Counted from the stretch's first letter, positions 1 to 7,317 are shown. The stretch: DNA of 9,547 bases from Methylococcaceae bacterium (GCA_947505055.1 CANNLO010000166.1:1-9547), one strand, 5' to 3'. The notes: generated from the sequence alone by a model not told the origin. Program-made: numbers and translations.

Positions 1-133
1 GATTATATCAACTCGGCAGTTGATGCTCATTTAAGAAATAAGCCTGTGCCTTCAATTTTATATCAAGAAGAATCAACAGTGCCTGACAAAATAGCTGCTT
101 GAGATAATTGGGTAGGTGAACGGTTACTTTATC

Positions 134-163
134 TGTTACTACTTTAATATAACATGCTATACT
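134..163 (+). promoter_or_regulatory. Candidate promoter of the RTX gene (extended -10)
   Basis: TATACT at 158-163 is preceded by TGC at 155-157, giving an extended -10 element (TGnTATACT). A weak -35-like TGTTAC lies at 134-139 with an 18-bp spacer. A second -10-like TATAAT is at 170-175, without a good -35. Use of this promoter would leave a 5' leader of about 100 nt before the start at 272, and the GGTACC palindrome would lie inside that leader. This is inferred from sequence only. Confidence 0.35.
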
Positions 164-225
164 TAAGATTATAATATTAACAATGTGATCTGATTTTTTG
201 TTGGACTCATTTGTCCCATCATAAG

Positions 226-235
226 TTGGTACCAA
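226..235. promoter_or_regulatory. GGTACC-centred 10-bp palindrome upstream of the RTX gene
   Basis: TTGGTACCAA is a perfect palindrome 36 bp before the RTX start codon. The same core occurs three more times in this window (6362-6371 with one change, 7352-7363, 7945-7955), all between or at the ends of genes in the partition region. It may be an operator for a DNA-binding protein encoded nearby, such as the ribbon-helix-helix protein at 6382-6681. Chance occurrence of this single distant copy cannot be excluded. Confidence 0.35.
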
Positions 236-271
236 ATTAATTGAAGATTACTTACTAGAGGATAGATAATT

Positions 272-1255
272 ATGGCAGCAGATTCATTAATTGGTGGCAC
301 CAGTGTTACTGATACATTAAGTCAAACAACCAAAGATATTATAAACACCGTTTTAGCTGATACGCATGGGCCAGTTCAAACAACGACTGTCGGCGGGGCT
401 ACTGTAGTTCAAGGCCTGGGGGCAAACAATGAAGCCCAGGGAGTACTTGTTGAAGCAGACACTCCGGTAGTGGGGACTTTTAGCACCGGTGTCTTTAATG
501 CTAATGTTGACTTGCCTGCCAATATTGGATTAACTTTTGAAGGACCCTCCTCGGTGGTCAGTTCAGCAGCAGCGAATACTTACCTAGCTGGCTTGATAGC
601 AGAAGCGTTTCCGTCAACATCTTCTGACCCTGTTGTAATCGCAGAACGCGCAGCATTGATGAATGCCGTTAATATACTGAGTCAGAGTCAAGTAGATAGA
701 GTAGTTCGTCTTATTAATGTAACGGACTCAACAGCTAATGGCAGTACTCCTCATGACATAAACATAGTGTCGAATAACACAGCCAGCAATCATGAAATTA
801 TAGCTGTTAACCTGTCAGCTGTTCATAACGGCAATACACTTGTTCTTGGTAATGTTAGTAGCGCTGTGATAGTTGGAGCAGGATCAGTCCGCGTATCAGG
901 AAATGCACCATCCATAGTAATTGGAGATAACAGTAATCAGCTTATCACCGGTGGAACAGGCGCTGACACGCTAGTCGGCGGCGGTGGCTCTGACACGCTA
1001 GTCGGTGGTACAGGTGCCGACAAGTATGGCTTCAATGCTGCTGGACAATACAGGGTTGAAAATGCACAAGCGGGGGATTCATTAGGCTTTAGTCTTCCTG
1101 GTATAACAAATATCGACCAATTGGCGGCTCTTGTGACCAATGTAGCGATTGTAAACCATAATACGACATATACTTTTATTGGCGGCTCTACTATTACTTT
1201 AGTGGGCATTACACCAGATCAAATTACTGCGAATTTGATTCACTTCACACTTTAA
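272..1255 (+). CDS. RTX-type calcium-binding secreted protein
   Basis: This is a 327-residue protein without a Sec signal peptide. Residues 227-254 hold three consecutive RTX nonapeptide units (GGTGADTLV, GGGGSDTLV, GGTGADKYG), the hemolysin-type Ca2+-binding beta-roll motif GGxGxDxLx. The segment after the repeats ends in a short hydrophobic/hydroxylated tail (LIHFTL), as in substrates of type I (ABC transporter) secretion. Known biology: RTX repeats fold on meeting calcium outside the cell. The N-terminal two thirds is rich in Ala, Val, Thr, Ser and Asn, has no cysteine, and suggests a beta-rich surface, adhesin or S-layer-like protein rather than an enzyme. I see no toxin or protease motif. 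The ATG at 272 is supported by AGAGGA at 257-262. A strong terminator follows directly. No type I transporter genes are in the window. The surface role is inferred; the RTX assignment is secure. Confidence 0.85.
   Translation: MAADSLIGGTSVTDTLSQTTKDIINTVLADTHGPVQTTTVGGATVVQGLGANNEAQGVLVEADTPVVGTFSTGVFNANVDLPANIGLTFEGPSSVVSSAAANTYLAGLIAEAFPSTSSDPVVIAERAALMNAVNILSQSQVDRVVRLINVTDSTANGSTPHDINIVSNNTASNHEIIAVNLSAVHNGNTLVLGNVSSAVIVGAGSVRVSGNAPSIVIGDNSNQLITGGTGADTLVGGGGSDTLVGGTGADKYGFNAAGQYRVENAQAGDSLGFSLPGITNIDQLAALVTNVAIVNHNTTYTFIGGSTITLVGITPDQITANLIHFTL
963..1005 (+). repeat. 27-bp-period direct repeat encoding RTX nonapeptides
   Basis: The 16-mer CTGACACGCTAGTCGG occurs at 963-978 and again at 990-1005, exactly 27 bp (nine codons) apart. 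It encodes the ADTLVGG/SDTLVGG part of two RTX units. Identity at the DNA level, including synonymous positions, indicates a recent duplication or homogenisation, whereas the third unit (from 1006) has diverged. Confidence 0.85.
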
Positions 1256-1270
1256 CGCCCTACTTGTTTA

Positions 1271-1304
1271 AGAGCAGAGTTCACTCATACGAACTCTGCT
1301 TTTA
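1271..1304 (+). terminator. Intrinsic terminator after the RTX gene
   Basis: A perfect 10-bp stem, AGCAGAGTTC (1273-1282) with GAACTCTGCT (1291-1300), closes an 8-nt loop and runs into TTTTAT. The stem can extend by a G-T and A-T pairs at its base. It lies 15 bp after the RTX stop codon and only about 40 bp before the next gene. It should end most RTX transcripts and allow limited readthrough into the glycosyltransferase genes, since I see no clear promoter between 1305 and 1343. Confidence 0.85.
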
Positions 1305-1343
1305 TCTAAATAAAGTCCCCTCGCCGCATTTAAAGAATTTGAT

Positions 1344-4076
1344 GTGCATTCGTTTCAGGAGAAATCTATTAAAGGTTTCTTAAATCACAAAATATCCGCC
1401 GGTAAATTAATTTCAACACTTAGCATATCGGGTGGTTTTGTACGTGGCTGGGCCTTCGATCCATTACGAACTCACCTTACTATTGCACTCAGTATCGATG
1501 GTATAGAACGGAGCAGTGGCTTAACCGGGCACAATGTGGCTGATGAGTTTTATGCACAGCATACGCCGCCACCCAACTCTACTTGTGGCTTTGTATTGCC
1601 TCTGCCGAATATAGCATTGGATGGTTTTGATCATCAACTAACCATCAAGATTGTTGAATGGCGTGGTATGCCATTGGCACCAGAAGCCAGTGAGGCATAT
1701 CACCACGGCACTATATTTGGTGAAGTTAAGTATACTCAGCAAGGCTATATTGAAGGTTGGGTCGGGTTTCGTTCGGTTATTGAAAGCACCAAACCCCCTG
1801 CTGTTACTGTGGGACAAGACGGCCAAATACACTATGCCATTGAACTTGCTAGAGGTACAACGGCGTTAGCTAATGGCTGTCAAGTGATGGGGCAATTTCG
1901 AGTTCCAAAAAGTCAATTTGCCACGCTAAGCCAACCTGTTTTTTCCTGCTTAGGTACTGTGTTGCGACTGCACCATGACACCCCAATATTCAAAGCTGTA
2001 GGGCAAATAGATCAGATTGATCATGAGGGTATTCACGGCTGGGCCTTGAACAGCGCCAACCCGCTTGAGACCATCGATTTACAATTGGTAGTAGATGGAT
2101 TGCCATTGGCAGCGATACGCCCCAATGTGCGTCGCAATGATATTGCAGCTCTGCTCAAATTATTACCTGAAGAGATCGGTATTTCTGGCTTTCATATAGG
2201 CTTGCCAACTCAGCTAAAAGATGGTTTTCTGCATACTATTTCTGTGCATTGCCGTAAAGATGGCACAGCATTAAATAAACAGCCACTGAATTATCAACAC
2301 AAGTTGCATGGCATTAATCTTCAACAGGCGCAGACACTGTTAGGTAAATCGGATATTCAAACTGTATTGGATCAGCCTATTAAGCAAGCCCCGCAGGTTT
2401 CCGTCATCATCCTGAACCGTAACGGCGCACCCTGTCTTGAAGCATTGTTCAAAAGCTGGCAGTACTACAACACTACACCGGTCGAACTGATAGTGATTGA
2501 TCATGCGTCTAGTGATGCAAGCTTGGAAATCCTTAAGCACTGGTCAAATAAGCTGCCCATTCAAATTGTGGCCTTGGATAAAAACGATTCCTTCTCCGCC
2601 TCATCTAATCGGGGCGCAAGGCTTGCCAAAGCCCCTTTTGTGTTGTTTTTGAATAACGACATTGTGTTGCTGCAAGATATTTTACCCGCAATGCTAGGTA
2701 CACTGCACAACCAGAAAGTGGGTGCTGTTGGACTCAAGCTGCTAAAAACAGAGTTTACCAAAGAGGGTGAGAATAACTCACCCAGCGCTGCCCAAGTCCA
2801 GCATCTGGGCGTCCGCTTCACTCTTGTAGGTGACCAATACTGGCCCTACGAAGCTTCGCCTGATTCAGGCTTGCCAGAAGCACAATACAGTGCTCAAGAC
2901 GTACCGATCGTGACGGGTGCCGTCATGCTTTGTCGTCGCGATGATTTTTTGTCGCTGAGTGGTTTTGATGAAGCCTACATTTATGGCTATGAAGACGTGG
3001 AATTTTGCCTACGCATGGCTGCACAACAAGGTAGTCGGATCATCTGCCGAAATGATTTAGTCGCACTTCATCATCATGGTTACACTCGACTGACAGGTCG
3101 TGAACCCGGCATGATTGATCACCAGTTGAACAACCAGACGCGTCTAGCGAGCCAGCTCGGCTTATGGTCAAAACGCGAGTTTTGGCAAAGCCTCCTCACT
3201 TCGGAAAACCTGCTCTCTAACGAAATACTAACCATTGGTTTTGCCGTTCATTACTCGCAAAGCAATACCGACGATAAAAACCAGCTTGCAATGGCAGTGG
3301 CACTGGCCGAATACCTTAGCGTAGATTTCCCCCGTGCTAAAACCATTTTCCTCGCCGCTGAACGGGGCTGGGACCATGTTGGCGAATTACATGTGCTGAT
3401 TGTACTCAACTCCTATTTTGATTTGCGCAGTCTTAAGCAGCCTCGTGCCGATCTCAGAACGGCCTGCTACATCACTGATGAGCGCGAACTTGATACCTGG
3501 TCTATTAATCCTGGTTTAGCTTTATTTAATGCTTGTCTCTGTGTCGATCATGCCTTAGCCATCAAAACGGCTGACTTAATACCCGACCTTGCCAAGCCGG
3601 TTGCCGTTTCCATGACAGCACCGCTAGCAGACTTGCTCGATGCAAAGCGTCTGCGGGTAAGGTTGCAGGTGCCAGAAACTTCAGCGCTGATCAGTGCCGC
3701 CAAGCAGCTTACCCTGGCGTTAAAGGCACAAGGAGCTTTAGTGTACAGCACAGCAGACGAAGTTAAAGTAGTGGAAGTTGTGATCAGCTTACACGGGGAT
3801 ATTACGAAAACTGACGTGACCTTATCGCGTTATGAACGCCGTAACGACGTTATTAACGTGTTGTGGATTCTAGCGGAAGCGAACAGTCTTCATGCCAGCG
3901 AATTGACCCAGGCTGATCAGGTTTGGTTGGCGATACCTAAGCTTCCTCAGCACTTAAAAAAAGCAGCAAAAGATCAGCGATACGTTGAACCAAACAGCCA
4001 ACTAATGCCGGGGTTAGTACAACAGTTACAACAAGCCGTGGAGGAAAGAATTGGACGTGCTTTTCATACATCCTAA
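1344..4076 (+). CDS. Multidomain family-2 glycosyltransferase with N-terminal GWA-type repeat modules
   Basis: This 910-residue protein has three parts. Residues 27-305 contain three related beta-rich modules of about 90-100 residues with the pattern G-x-hydrophobic-x-GW, a later DG and GF (GGFVRGWAFDP at 30, QGYIEGWV at 133, EGIHGWALNSANP at 228). Residues about 350-600 are a GT-A family-2 catalytic domain: VSVIILNRNG at 352, nucleotide-binding D386, the DxD-like LNND at 436-439, TGAVMLCRR at 524 and the catalytic-base-type GYEDVEF at 548-554. Residues 625-905 form a further domain that may be a second, GT-B-like module, which I do not firmly recognise. Family-2 enzymes transfer sugar from a nucleotide-sugar donor, here probably in the cytoplasm; acceptor and sugar are unknown. 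The start is GTG with weak Shine-Dalgarno support, and an alternative start is noted at 1357-1370. The gene overlaps the following one by 26 bp, which suggests translational coupling. Confidence 0.8.
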   Translation: MHSFQEKSIKGFLNHKISAGKLISTLSISGGFVRGWAFDPLRTHLTIALSIDGIERSSGLTGHNVADEFYAQHTPPPNSTCGFVLPLPNIALDGFDHQLTIKIVEWRGMPLAPEASEAYHHGTIFGEVKYTQQGYIEGWVGFRSVIESTKPPAVTVGQDGQIHYAIELARGTTALANGCQVMGQFRVPKSQFATLSQPVFSCLGTVLRLHHDTPIFKAVGQIDQIDHEGIHGWALNSANPLETIDLQLVVDGLPLAAIRPNVRRNDIAALLKLLPEEIGISGFHIGLPTQLKDGFLHTISVHCRKDGTALNKQPLNYQHKLHGINLQQAQTLLGKSDIQTVLDQPIKQAPQVSVIILNRNGAPCLEALFKSWQYYNTTPVELIVIDHASSDASLEILKHWSNKLPIQIVALDKNDSFSASSNRGARLAKAPFVLFLNNDIVLLQDILPAMLGTLHNQKVGAVGLKLLKTEFTKEGENNSPSAAQVQHLGVRFTLVGDQYWPYEASPDSGLPEAQYSAQDVPIVTGAVMLCRRDDFLSLSGFDEAYIYGYEDVEFCLRMAAQQGSRIICRNDLVALHHHGYTRLTGREPGMIDHQLNNQTRLASQLGLWSKREFWQSLLTSENLLSNEILTIGFAVHYSQSNTDDKNQLAMAVALAEYLSVDFPRAKTIFLAAERGWDHVGELHVLIVLNSYFDLRSLKQPRADLRTACYITDERELDTWSINPGLALFNACLCVDHALAIKTADLIPDLAKPVAVSMTAPLADLLDAKRLRVRLQVPETSALISAAKQLTLALKAQGALVYSTADEVKVVEVVISLHGDITKTDVTLSRYERRNDVINVLWILAEANSLHASELTQADQVWLAIPKLPQHLKKAAKDQRYVEPNSQLMPGLVQQLQQAVEERIGRAFHTS
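1357..1370 (+). promoter_or_regulatory. Strong Shine-Dalgarno inside the 5' end of the glycosyltransferase frame
   Basis: AGGAGA (1357-1362) lies five bases before an in-frame ATT codon (1368-1370). It is far better placed and stronger than anything before the GTG at 1344. Translation might start at this rare ATT codon, giving a protein eight residues shorter, or an ATG may have mutated. The conserved modules begin only about 20 residues later, so the protein sequence cannot decide the start. Confidence 0.3.
4041..4053 (+). promoter_or_regulatory. Ribosome binding site fixing a TTG start
   Basis: GAGGAA at 4041-4046 lies four bases before TTG at 4051. This Shine-Dalgarno sequence sits inside the preceding gene and supports the TTG as start. 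The product then begins MDVLFIHPNFPGQF, which matches the family's usual N-terminus. Confidence 0.7.
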
Positions 4077-5277
4077 CTTTCCCGGACAATTTCGCCGCTT
4101 GGTTACTGCACTGACTAAAGAGCCGGATATGCAGGTGTATACCTTGGGTGATGAAAGCTGGATGCCAACCTTTGATTTGCCTGGTTTACAACGGTTATCT
4201 TACCCTAAACCAGAGCCAGAAAGCTCAGCCACTCATCCTTATGTACAAGGTTTCGAAGCCGGTGTGCGACGCGGCCAACAAGTAGTGCGCACCCTGCTTA
4301 CCCACAAACATCAAGGCTTGGAGCCTGATGTTATTTATATCCATCCCGGCTGGGGAGATGGTCTTTACTTGAAAGACATTTTCCCAGCCAGTAAAGTTAT
4401 CGGCTTATTTGAATATTACTACCATCCACGCGGGGCTGATGTGGGATTTGATCCCGAATTTCCGTTGACTTTCGATGATATATTCAGGGTGCGTACGCTC
4501 AATACTCTCCAACTCCATGCCCTGGAAAGCTGCGACATTCGCCTTAGTCCTACCGCCTGGCAAAAGAGCCGCTATCCAATGGCCTATCAGTCTCAGCTTC
4601 AATGTCTGCACGAAGGCATCGATACGGAGCAGATTTGTCCCGATCCCGCAGCAAGTTTTATCTTGGCTAGTGGTAAAGTAGTGCAGGCCGGTGATGAAGT
4701 TCTGACATTTATCAGCCGCAGCCTGGAACCTTACCGTGGCTTTCACTGCTTAATGCGAGCGCTGCCAGAAATCATGCGGCAACGGCCTAATTGCCAGGTG
4801 ATCATCGTCGGTCAGGATGATCCGCATTATGGTCCAGCATCCAGGCAAGCTGAAAGCTGGAGAGCCCATTATCTCAATGAATTTGAGGGGAAGATTGACA
4901 CTGAGCGGCTACATTTTACCGGGCTGTTGGATTTTGCTGATTACCTGAAGGTATTGCAAGTTTCACGCATCCATGTTTACTTGACCTACCCCTTTATTTT
5001 GTCCTGGTCGATGCTTGAAGCCATGTCAGCAGGATGTCTGGTTTTAGGTTCGGATACACAACCCGTTCAGGAAGTCATTAACCATGGCGATAATGGCCTG
5101 CTCTTTCCCTTCTTTGATACCAATGCCCTAGTAGCTCTGGCGACCGATGCCTTGGCGCAGCCACAAACCCATGAGGCCCTGCGTCAAGCGGCACGGCTCA
5201 CGATACAAACGCGCTATGACTTTAACAGTGTTATTTACCCTCAGCATCTCGATCTGCTTTGCGGCTTTCGGGAATAA
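4051..5277 (+). CDS. Family-4 (GT-B) glycosyltransferase
   Basis: The product has 408 residues, a normal length for a complete GT-B enzyme. The N-terminal domain (1 to about 170) opens with VLFIHPNFPGQFRRL, typical of the Glyco_trans_4_3 type of family-4 N-domain, and has IYIHPGWGDGLYLKDIFP at 95-112. The C-terminal Glycos_transf_1 domain (about 215-370) has FISRSLEPYRGF at 220-231, VIIVGQDDPHYG at 250-261 and the donor-binding segment LSWSMLEAMSAGCLVLGSD at 317-335, with E323 and, further on, E341 as the likely E-x(n)-E pair. The enzyme should move a sugar from a nucleotide donor in the cytoplasm; the acceptor is unknown. Its 26-bp overlap with the family-2 enzyme, and the TPR gene 14 bp downstream, indicate one operon. 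It probably builds the same glycan as its neighbour, possibly on the RTX protein or a surface polysaccharide. That substrate link is inferred from position only. Confidence 0.85.
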   Translation: MDVLFIHPNFPGQFRRLVTALTKEPDMQVYTLGDESWMPTFDLPGLQRLSYPKPEPESSATHPYVQGFEAGVRRGQQVVRTLLTHKHQGLEPDVIYIHPGWGDGLYLKDIFPASKVIGLFEYYYHPRGADVGFDPEFPLTFDDIFRVRTLNTLQLHALESCDIRLSPTAWQKSRYPMAYQSQLQCLHEGIDTEQICPDPAASFILASGKVVQAGDEVLTFISRSLEPYRGFHCLMRALPEIMRQRPNCQVIIVGQDDPHYGPASRQAESWRAHYLNEFEGKIDTERLHFTGLLDFADYLKVLQVSRIHVYLTYPFILSWSMLEAMSAGCLVLGSDTQPVQEVINHGDNGLLFPFFDTNALVALATDALAQPQTHEALRQAARLTIQTRYDFNSVIYPQHLDLLCGFRE

Positions 5278-5291
5278 CAGTACCTCTCATC

Positions 5292-6329
5292 ATGAACAAA
5301 TCTTTTGAAACCCTGCTTAAACTCGCATCAACCAAATTACAAGCCTTAGACTTTGGCAATGCGGTCAAACTGTATAATCAAGCCTTGCGCCTGAAGCCAA
5401 ATAATGCCGCTGCGCAAATGGGCTTGGCGATGGTTTACAATTGCACGGGTGACAGTATTAAAGCCCTGAAAATATTGCAAACCATCTGGGCCGCCATTCA
5501 AGCCAACAACGCTAAAGAGCAGGCTAAACTAGACTCGGCCACACTGGCGGAAATACTGGGTCAGATAGGTATTGCCTTGCATCAACTGGGTCAGTTCGAC
5601 CAGGCACTAATTTTCTACACGCAAGCTGACACAATTCATCCTAACGAAACCTTAAAGCTACGGATCACCCAGTTAACAAGTAAAACCACAGTCACGCCTT
5701 TTGAACAACTGCTAACTCAGGCGCAAATGCATCAGGTAAACGGACAGCCCGACGAAGCAATTCAGGCTTATAAAGCCGCACTGCAAATTAACCCCGACAA
5801 CGACCGTGCTCAGCATGGACTGGGGAATTTATTAAGGGAACAGGGTGATCTACAGCCAGCCCTGTCTTTTATTCAGCAAGCCATTATCATGCAACCCGAG
5901 ATAGCGGAATATCACAATACTTTAGGCATGTTGTTTCAACAAAAAGGCGAATTTGAAAAAGCCGCGACCTTTCACCGGCGCGCGATCAACCTTGATCCGC
6001 AGTATGCCGCCGCATTTTGCAATCTAGGCGTCGCCTTTAAAAACCTTAACCGTGCACCAGAGGCTATTACTGCCTATCGGCAAGCGCTACAAATTAACGC
6101 CAACATGCCAGAAGCGCATAACAACCTGGGTAATTTATTACGCACCATGGGCGACTTGGTGGGCGCAAAGGCCAGTTTAAAGCAAGCCTTAAAACTTCGG
6201 CCTGATTACCCGGATGCCAAGCAAAATCTTAAGGAATTACTGGTATTGCTTAAGCCGATTGTTAAAAAGACCAAGGTTAAACCGGCGCCTAAAAAAATCA
6301 TAGCAGTGAAAGAAAAAAACAACAGGTAG
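5292..6329 (+). CDS. Tetratricopeptide (TPR) repeat protein
   Basis: The product is a 345-residue, almost entirely helical protein made of about eight 34-residue TPR units (starting near residues 6, 40, 87, 138, 172, 206, 240 and 274). The best are AEYHNTLGMLFQQKGEFEKA, AAFCNLGVAFKNLNRAPEA and AHNNLGNLLRTMGDLVGA. It has no signal peptide or membrane segment and ends in a lysine-rich tail (about 321-345). TPR arrays bind peptides or other proteins, so this may hold the glycosyltransferases or their protein acceptor together in the cytoplasm. No catalytic domain follows the repeats, unlike O-GlcNAc transferases. I chose the ATG at 5292; an in-frame TTG at 5259 would add eleven unremarkable residues and overlap the previous gene. 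Neither has a good ribosome binding site, so coupling to the upstream gene is plausible. It is the last gene of the + strand operon. Confidence 0.8.
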   Translation: MNKSFETLLKLASTKLQALDFGNAVKLYNQALRLKPNNAAAQMGLAMVYNCTGDSIKALKILQTIWAAIQANNAKEQAKLDSATLAEILGQIGIALHQLGQFDQALIFYTQADTIHPNETLKLRITQLTSKTTVTPFEQLLTQAQMHQVNGQPDEAIQAYKAALQINPDNDRAQHGLGNLLREQGDLQPALSFIQQAIIMQPEIAEYHNTLGMLFQQKGEFEKAATFHRRAINLDPQYAAAFCNLGVAFKNLNRAPEAITAYRQALQINANMPEAHNNLGNLLRTMGDLVGAKASLKQALKLRPDYPDAKQNLKELLVLLKPIVKKTKVKPAPKKIIAVKEKNNR

Positions 6330-6349
6330 AAGTATTAAAATTACATCAA

Positions 6350-6383
6350 AATAGTGTAAAATTGGTACCGAATTTACACTATT
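6350..6383. promoter_or_regulatory. 34-bp palindrome with GGTACC centre at the parB-like 3' end
   Basis: The perfect 11-bp arms AATAGTGTAAA (6350-6360) and TTTACACTATT (6373-6383) flank ATTGGTACCGAA, with symmetry exactly about GGTACC (6364-6369). The right arm overlaps the stop codon of the ribbon-helix-helix gene. It lies between convergent genes, so as RNA it could be a two-way terminator, although the T-tracts are poor. The GGTACC core shared with three other sites argues for a protein-binding site such as a centromere or operator. Confidence 0.6.
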
Positions 6384-6681
6384 ATTTCTCTATTTCCCGT
6401 AGTTCCTTTGCGAATTGCAACATGGCGTAACGTATAACATTTAGCTTTGATCTGCCGCTTAATTTACTGGCCGATTCCAACTGTTCGTACTCGTATTGGT
6501 TAAAAGGTACTCGTATTGCTTTGTAATCACGAATGGCATTTTGGTTGGGTTCATTGTCTTTGGCTTGTTCTATGGTAGAACCACCTTCCGCACCCGCAGC
6601 AAAAGCTTCAATTTGTTCATTGGTCGGTTGTGATGGAACCAAGTTTAATGTGCTGGCTTTAGGTTCTCTTCTTTTGACCAT
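6382..6681 (-). CDS. Ribbon-helix-helix ParB/ParG-like partition partner
   Basis: This is a 99-residue protein with a basic, flexible N-terminus (MVKRREPK) and an acidic linker. Its C-terminal ribbon-helix-helix fold covers about residues 53-95: strand KAIRVPF, helix EYEQLESASKL, a GRS turn, then helix KLNVIRYAMLQFAKEL. The size and layout match small centromere-binding proteins such as ParG that work with type Ib ParA ATPases. These bind the centromere as dimers, stimulate the ATPase through the N-terminal tail and repress their own promoter. GAGGAA at 6690-6695 lies inside the end of the ATPase gene, and the two genes share one base (TAATG), so they are coupled. A plain transcriptional repressor is possible, but the neighbour makes a partition role likelier. 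Its DNA target may be the GGTACC palindromes or the 11-bp repeats; this is inferred. Confidence 0.72.
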   Translation of the reverse strand: MVKRREPKASTLNLVPSQPTNEQIEAFAAGAEGGSTIEQAKDNEPNQNAIRDYKAIRVPFNQYEYEQLESASKLSGRSKLNVIRYAMLQFAKELREIEK

Positions 6682-7310
6682 TACAGAATTTCCTCAACGA
6701 GTCGTTTGATTTCAGCCTTGGCTTTTGGATTGCTCATTTCCACTACGCTTAAACCGTCGCTCATTGCATCGCGGTAAACTTTACGATCTCGGATCATGGT
6801 GGAAAGAAGTTGGATTTCCGGATAGTCCTTTAAACACTCTCTTGCATCGGTTTCTTCTTGAATGATTGGATTAGTTGGGGCCATTGTAATTAAGCCGTAA
6901 ACCTTTAAGTTGGGGTTGAGGTCTTTAGCTTGAATGATGATTTCCTGCATATTAGGTAAAGTGTCTAAATCAGGCTGTGACGGACGAAATGGCACAATGA
7001 GTGTATGTGCTGCGGTCATGCCGGTTCTTAATTCTCGGCTATCTCTTCCGGCGGCATCGACAATGACAAATTCATAGCGTTTATCAAGATCAAAGAGCGT
7101 ATCCCGGATATTCTCGTATTTTTGTACACAATGCACTTTTGCCAGTTCCGTATTTTCAATCCGGTCCATAGCCCAATTCGCTGACGTACATTGTCGATCT
7201 GCATCGACAAGAACAACATCGTGTCCTTTTCCAGCCAGTTCTGCGCAAATATTTACGGCTGTAGTCGATTTTCCACAGCCACCTTTTTGGCTCCCAATTA
7301 GTATAATCAT
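6681..7310 (-). CDS. parA: ParA-family partition ATPase (type Ib, ParF-like)
   Basis: The 209-residue ATPase has all the ParA/MinD-type motifs. The deviant Walker A is KGGCGKSTT at residues 9-17, with signature lysine K9 and P-loop lysine K14. Walker A' is VVLVDADRQ at 32-40 and Walker B is FVIVDAAGRD at 81-90. It lacks the N-terminal helix-turn-helix domain of large type Ia ParA proteins, as expected for type Ib, which pairs with a small ribbon-helix-helix partner; that partner is encoded immediately downstream. It should bind ATP, coat the nucleoid and move plasmid or element DNA so that daughter cells inherit it. There is no Shine-Dalgarno sequence before the ATG at 7310, and an ATAGTGTAA box overlaps the start codon, so translation or transcription may be controlled there. 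A GGTACC palindrome lies 35 bp upstream. Orphan ParA proteins have other roles, but the cassette layout favours partition. Confidence 0.88.
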   Translation of the reverse strand: MIILIGSQKGGCGKSTTAVNICAELAGKGHDVVLVDADRQCTSANWAMDRIENTELAKVHCVQKYENIRDTLFDLDKRYEFVIVDAAGRDSRELRTGMTAAHTLIVPFRPSQPDLDTLPNMQEIIIQAKDLNPNLKVYGLITMAPTNPIIQEETDARECLKDYPEIQLLSTMIRDRKVYRDAMSDGLSVVEMSNPKAKAEIKRLVEEIL

Positions 7311-7317
7311 AGTGTAA
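7309..7317. promoter_or_regulatory. ATAGTGTAA box overlapping the parA start
   Basis: This 9-mer also occurs at 6351-6359 and, inverted, at 6374-6382 in the two arms of the palindrome at the other end of the cassette. Its position over the parA start suggests binding by the ribbon-helix-helix partner for autoregulation, by analogy with ParG-type systems. Confidence 0.4.

Larger units (their letters stand above)
1..271. other. Non-coding leader region upstream of the RTX gene
   Basis: I see no convincing gene here. A 75-codon open frame on the minus strand (8-235) starts with TTG, has no Shine-Dalgarno sequence and shows no recognisable motif, so I treat it as chance. The stretch holds a small perfect hairpin at 7-24 (ATCAACT, loop CGGC, AGTTGAT), an AT-rich promoter-like segment near 134-175, a GGTACC palindrome at 226-235 and the ribosome binding site of the RTX gene (AGAGGA, 257-262). 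Confidence 0.6.

Noticed and set aside
8..235. 75-codon minus-strand open frame
   Set aside because: It starts at TTG inside the GGTACC palindrome, has no ribosome binding site and an AT-driven composition, and shows no motif. Promoter-like and leader sequence on the other strand explains the region better.
937..1209. Minus-strand open frame opposite the RTX gene
   Set aside because: It lies fully inside a well-supported gene; its proline- and valine-rich translation is the antisense of the Gly/Asp repeats.
5259..5291. TTG at 5259 as start of the TPR protein
   Set aside because: It lacks a ribosome binding site and adds residues outside the TPR pattern; the ATG at 5292 immediately precedes the first repeat.
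6350..6383. Simple intrinsic terminator
   Set aside because: Neither strand has a good T-tract after the stem, and the GGTACC core and the arm motif recur at other sites; a two-way terminator role remains possible.
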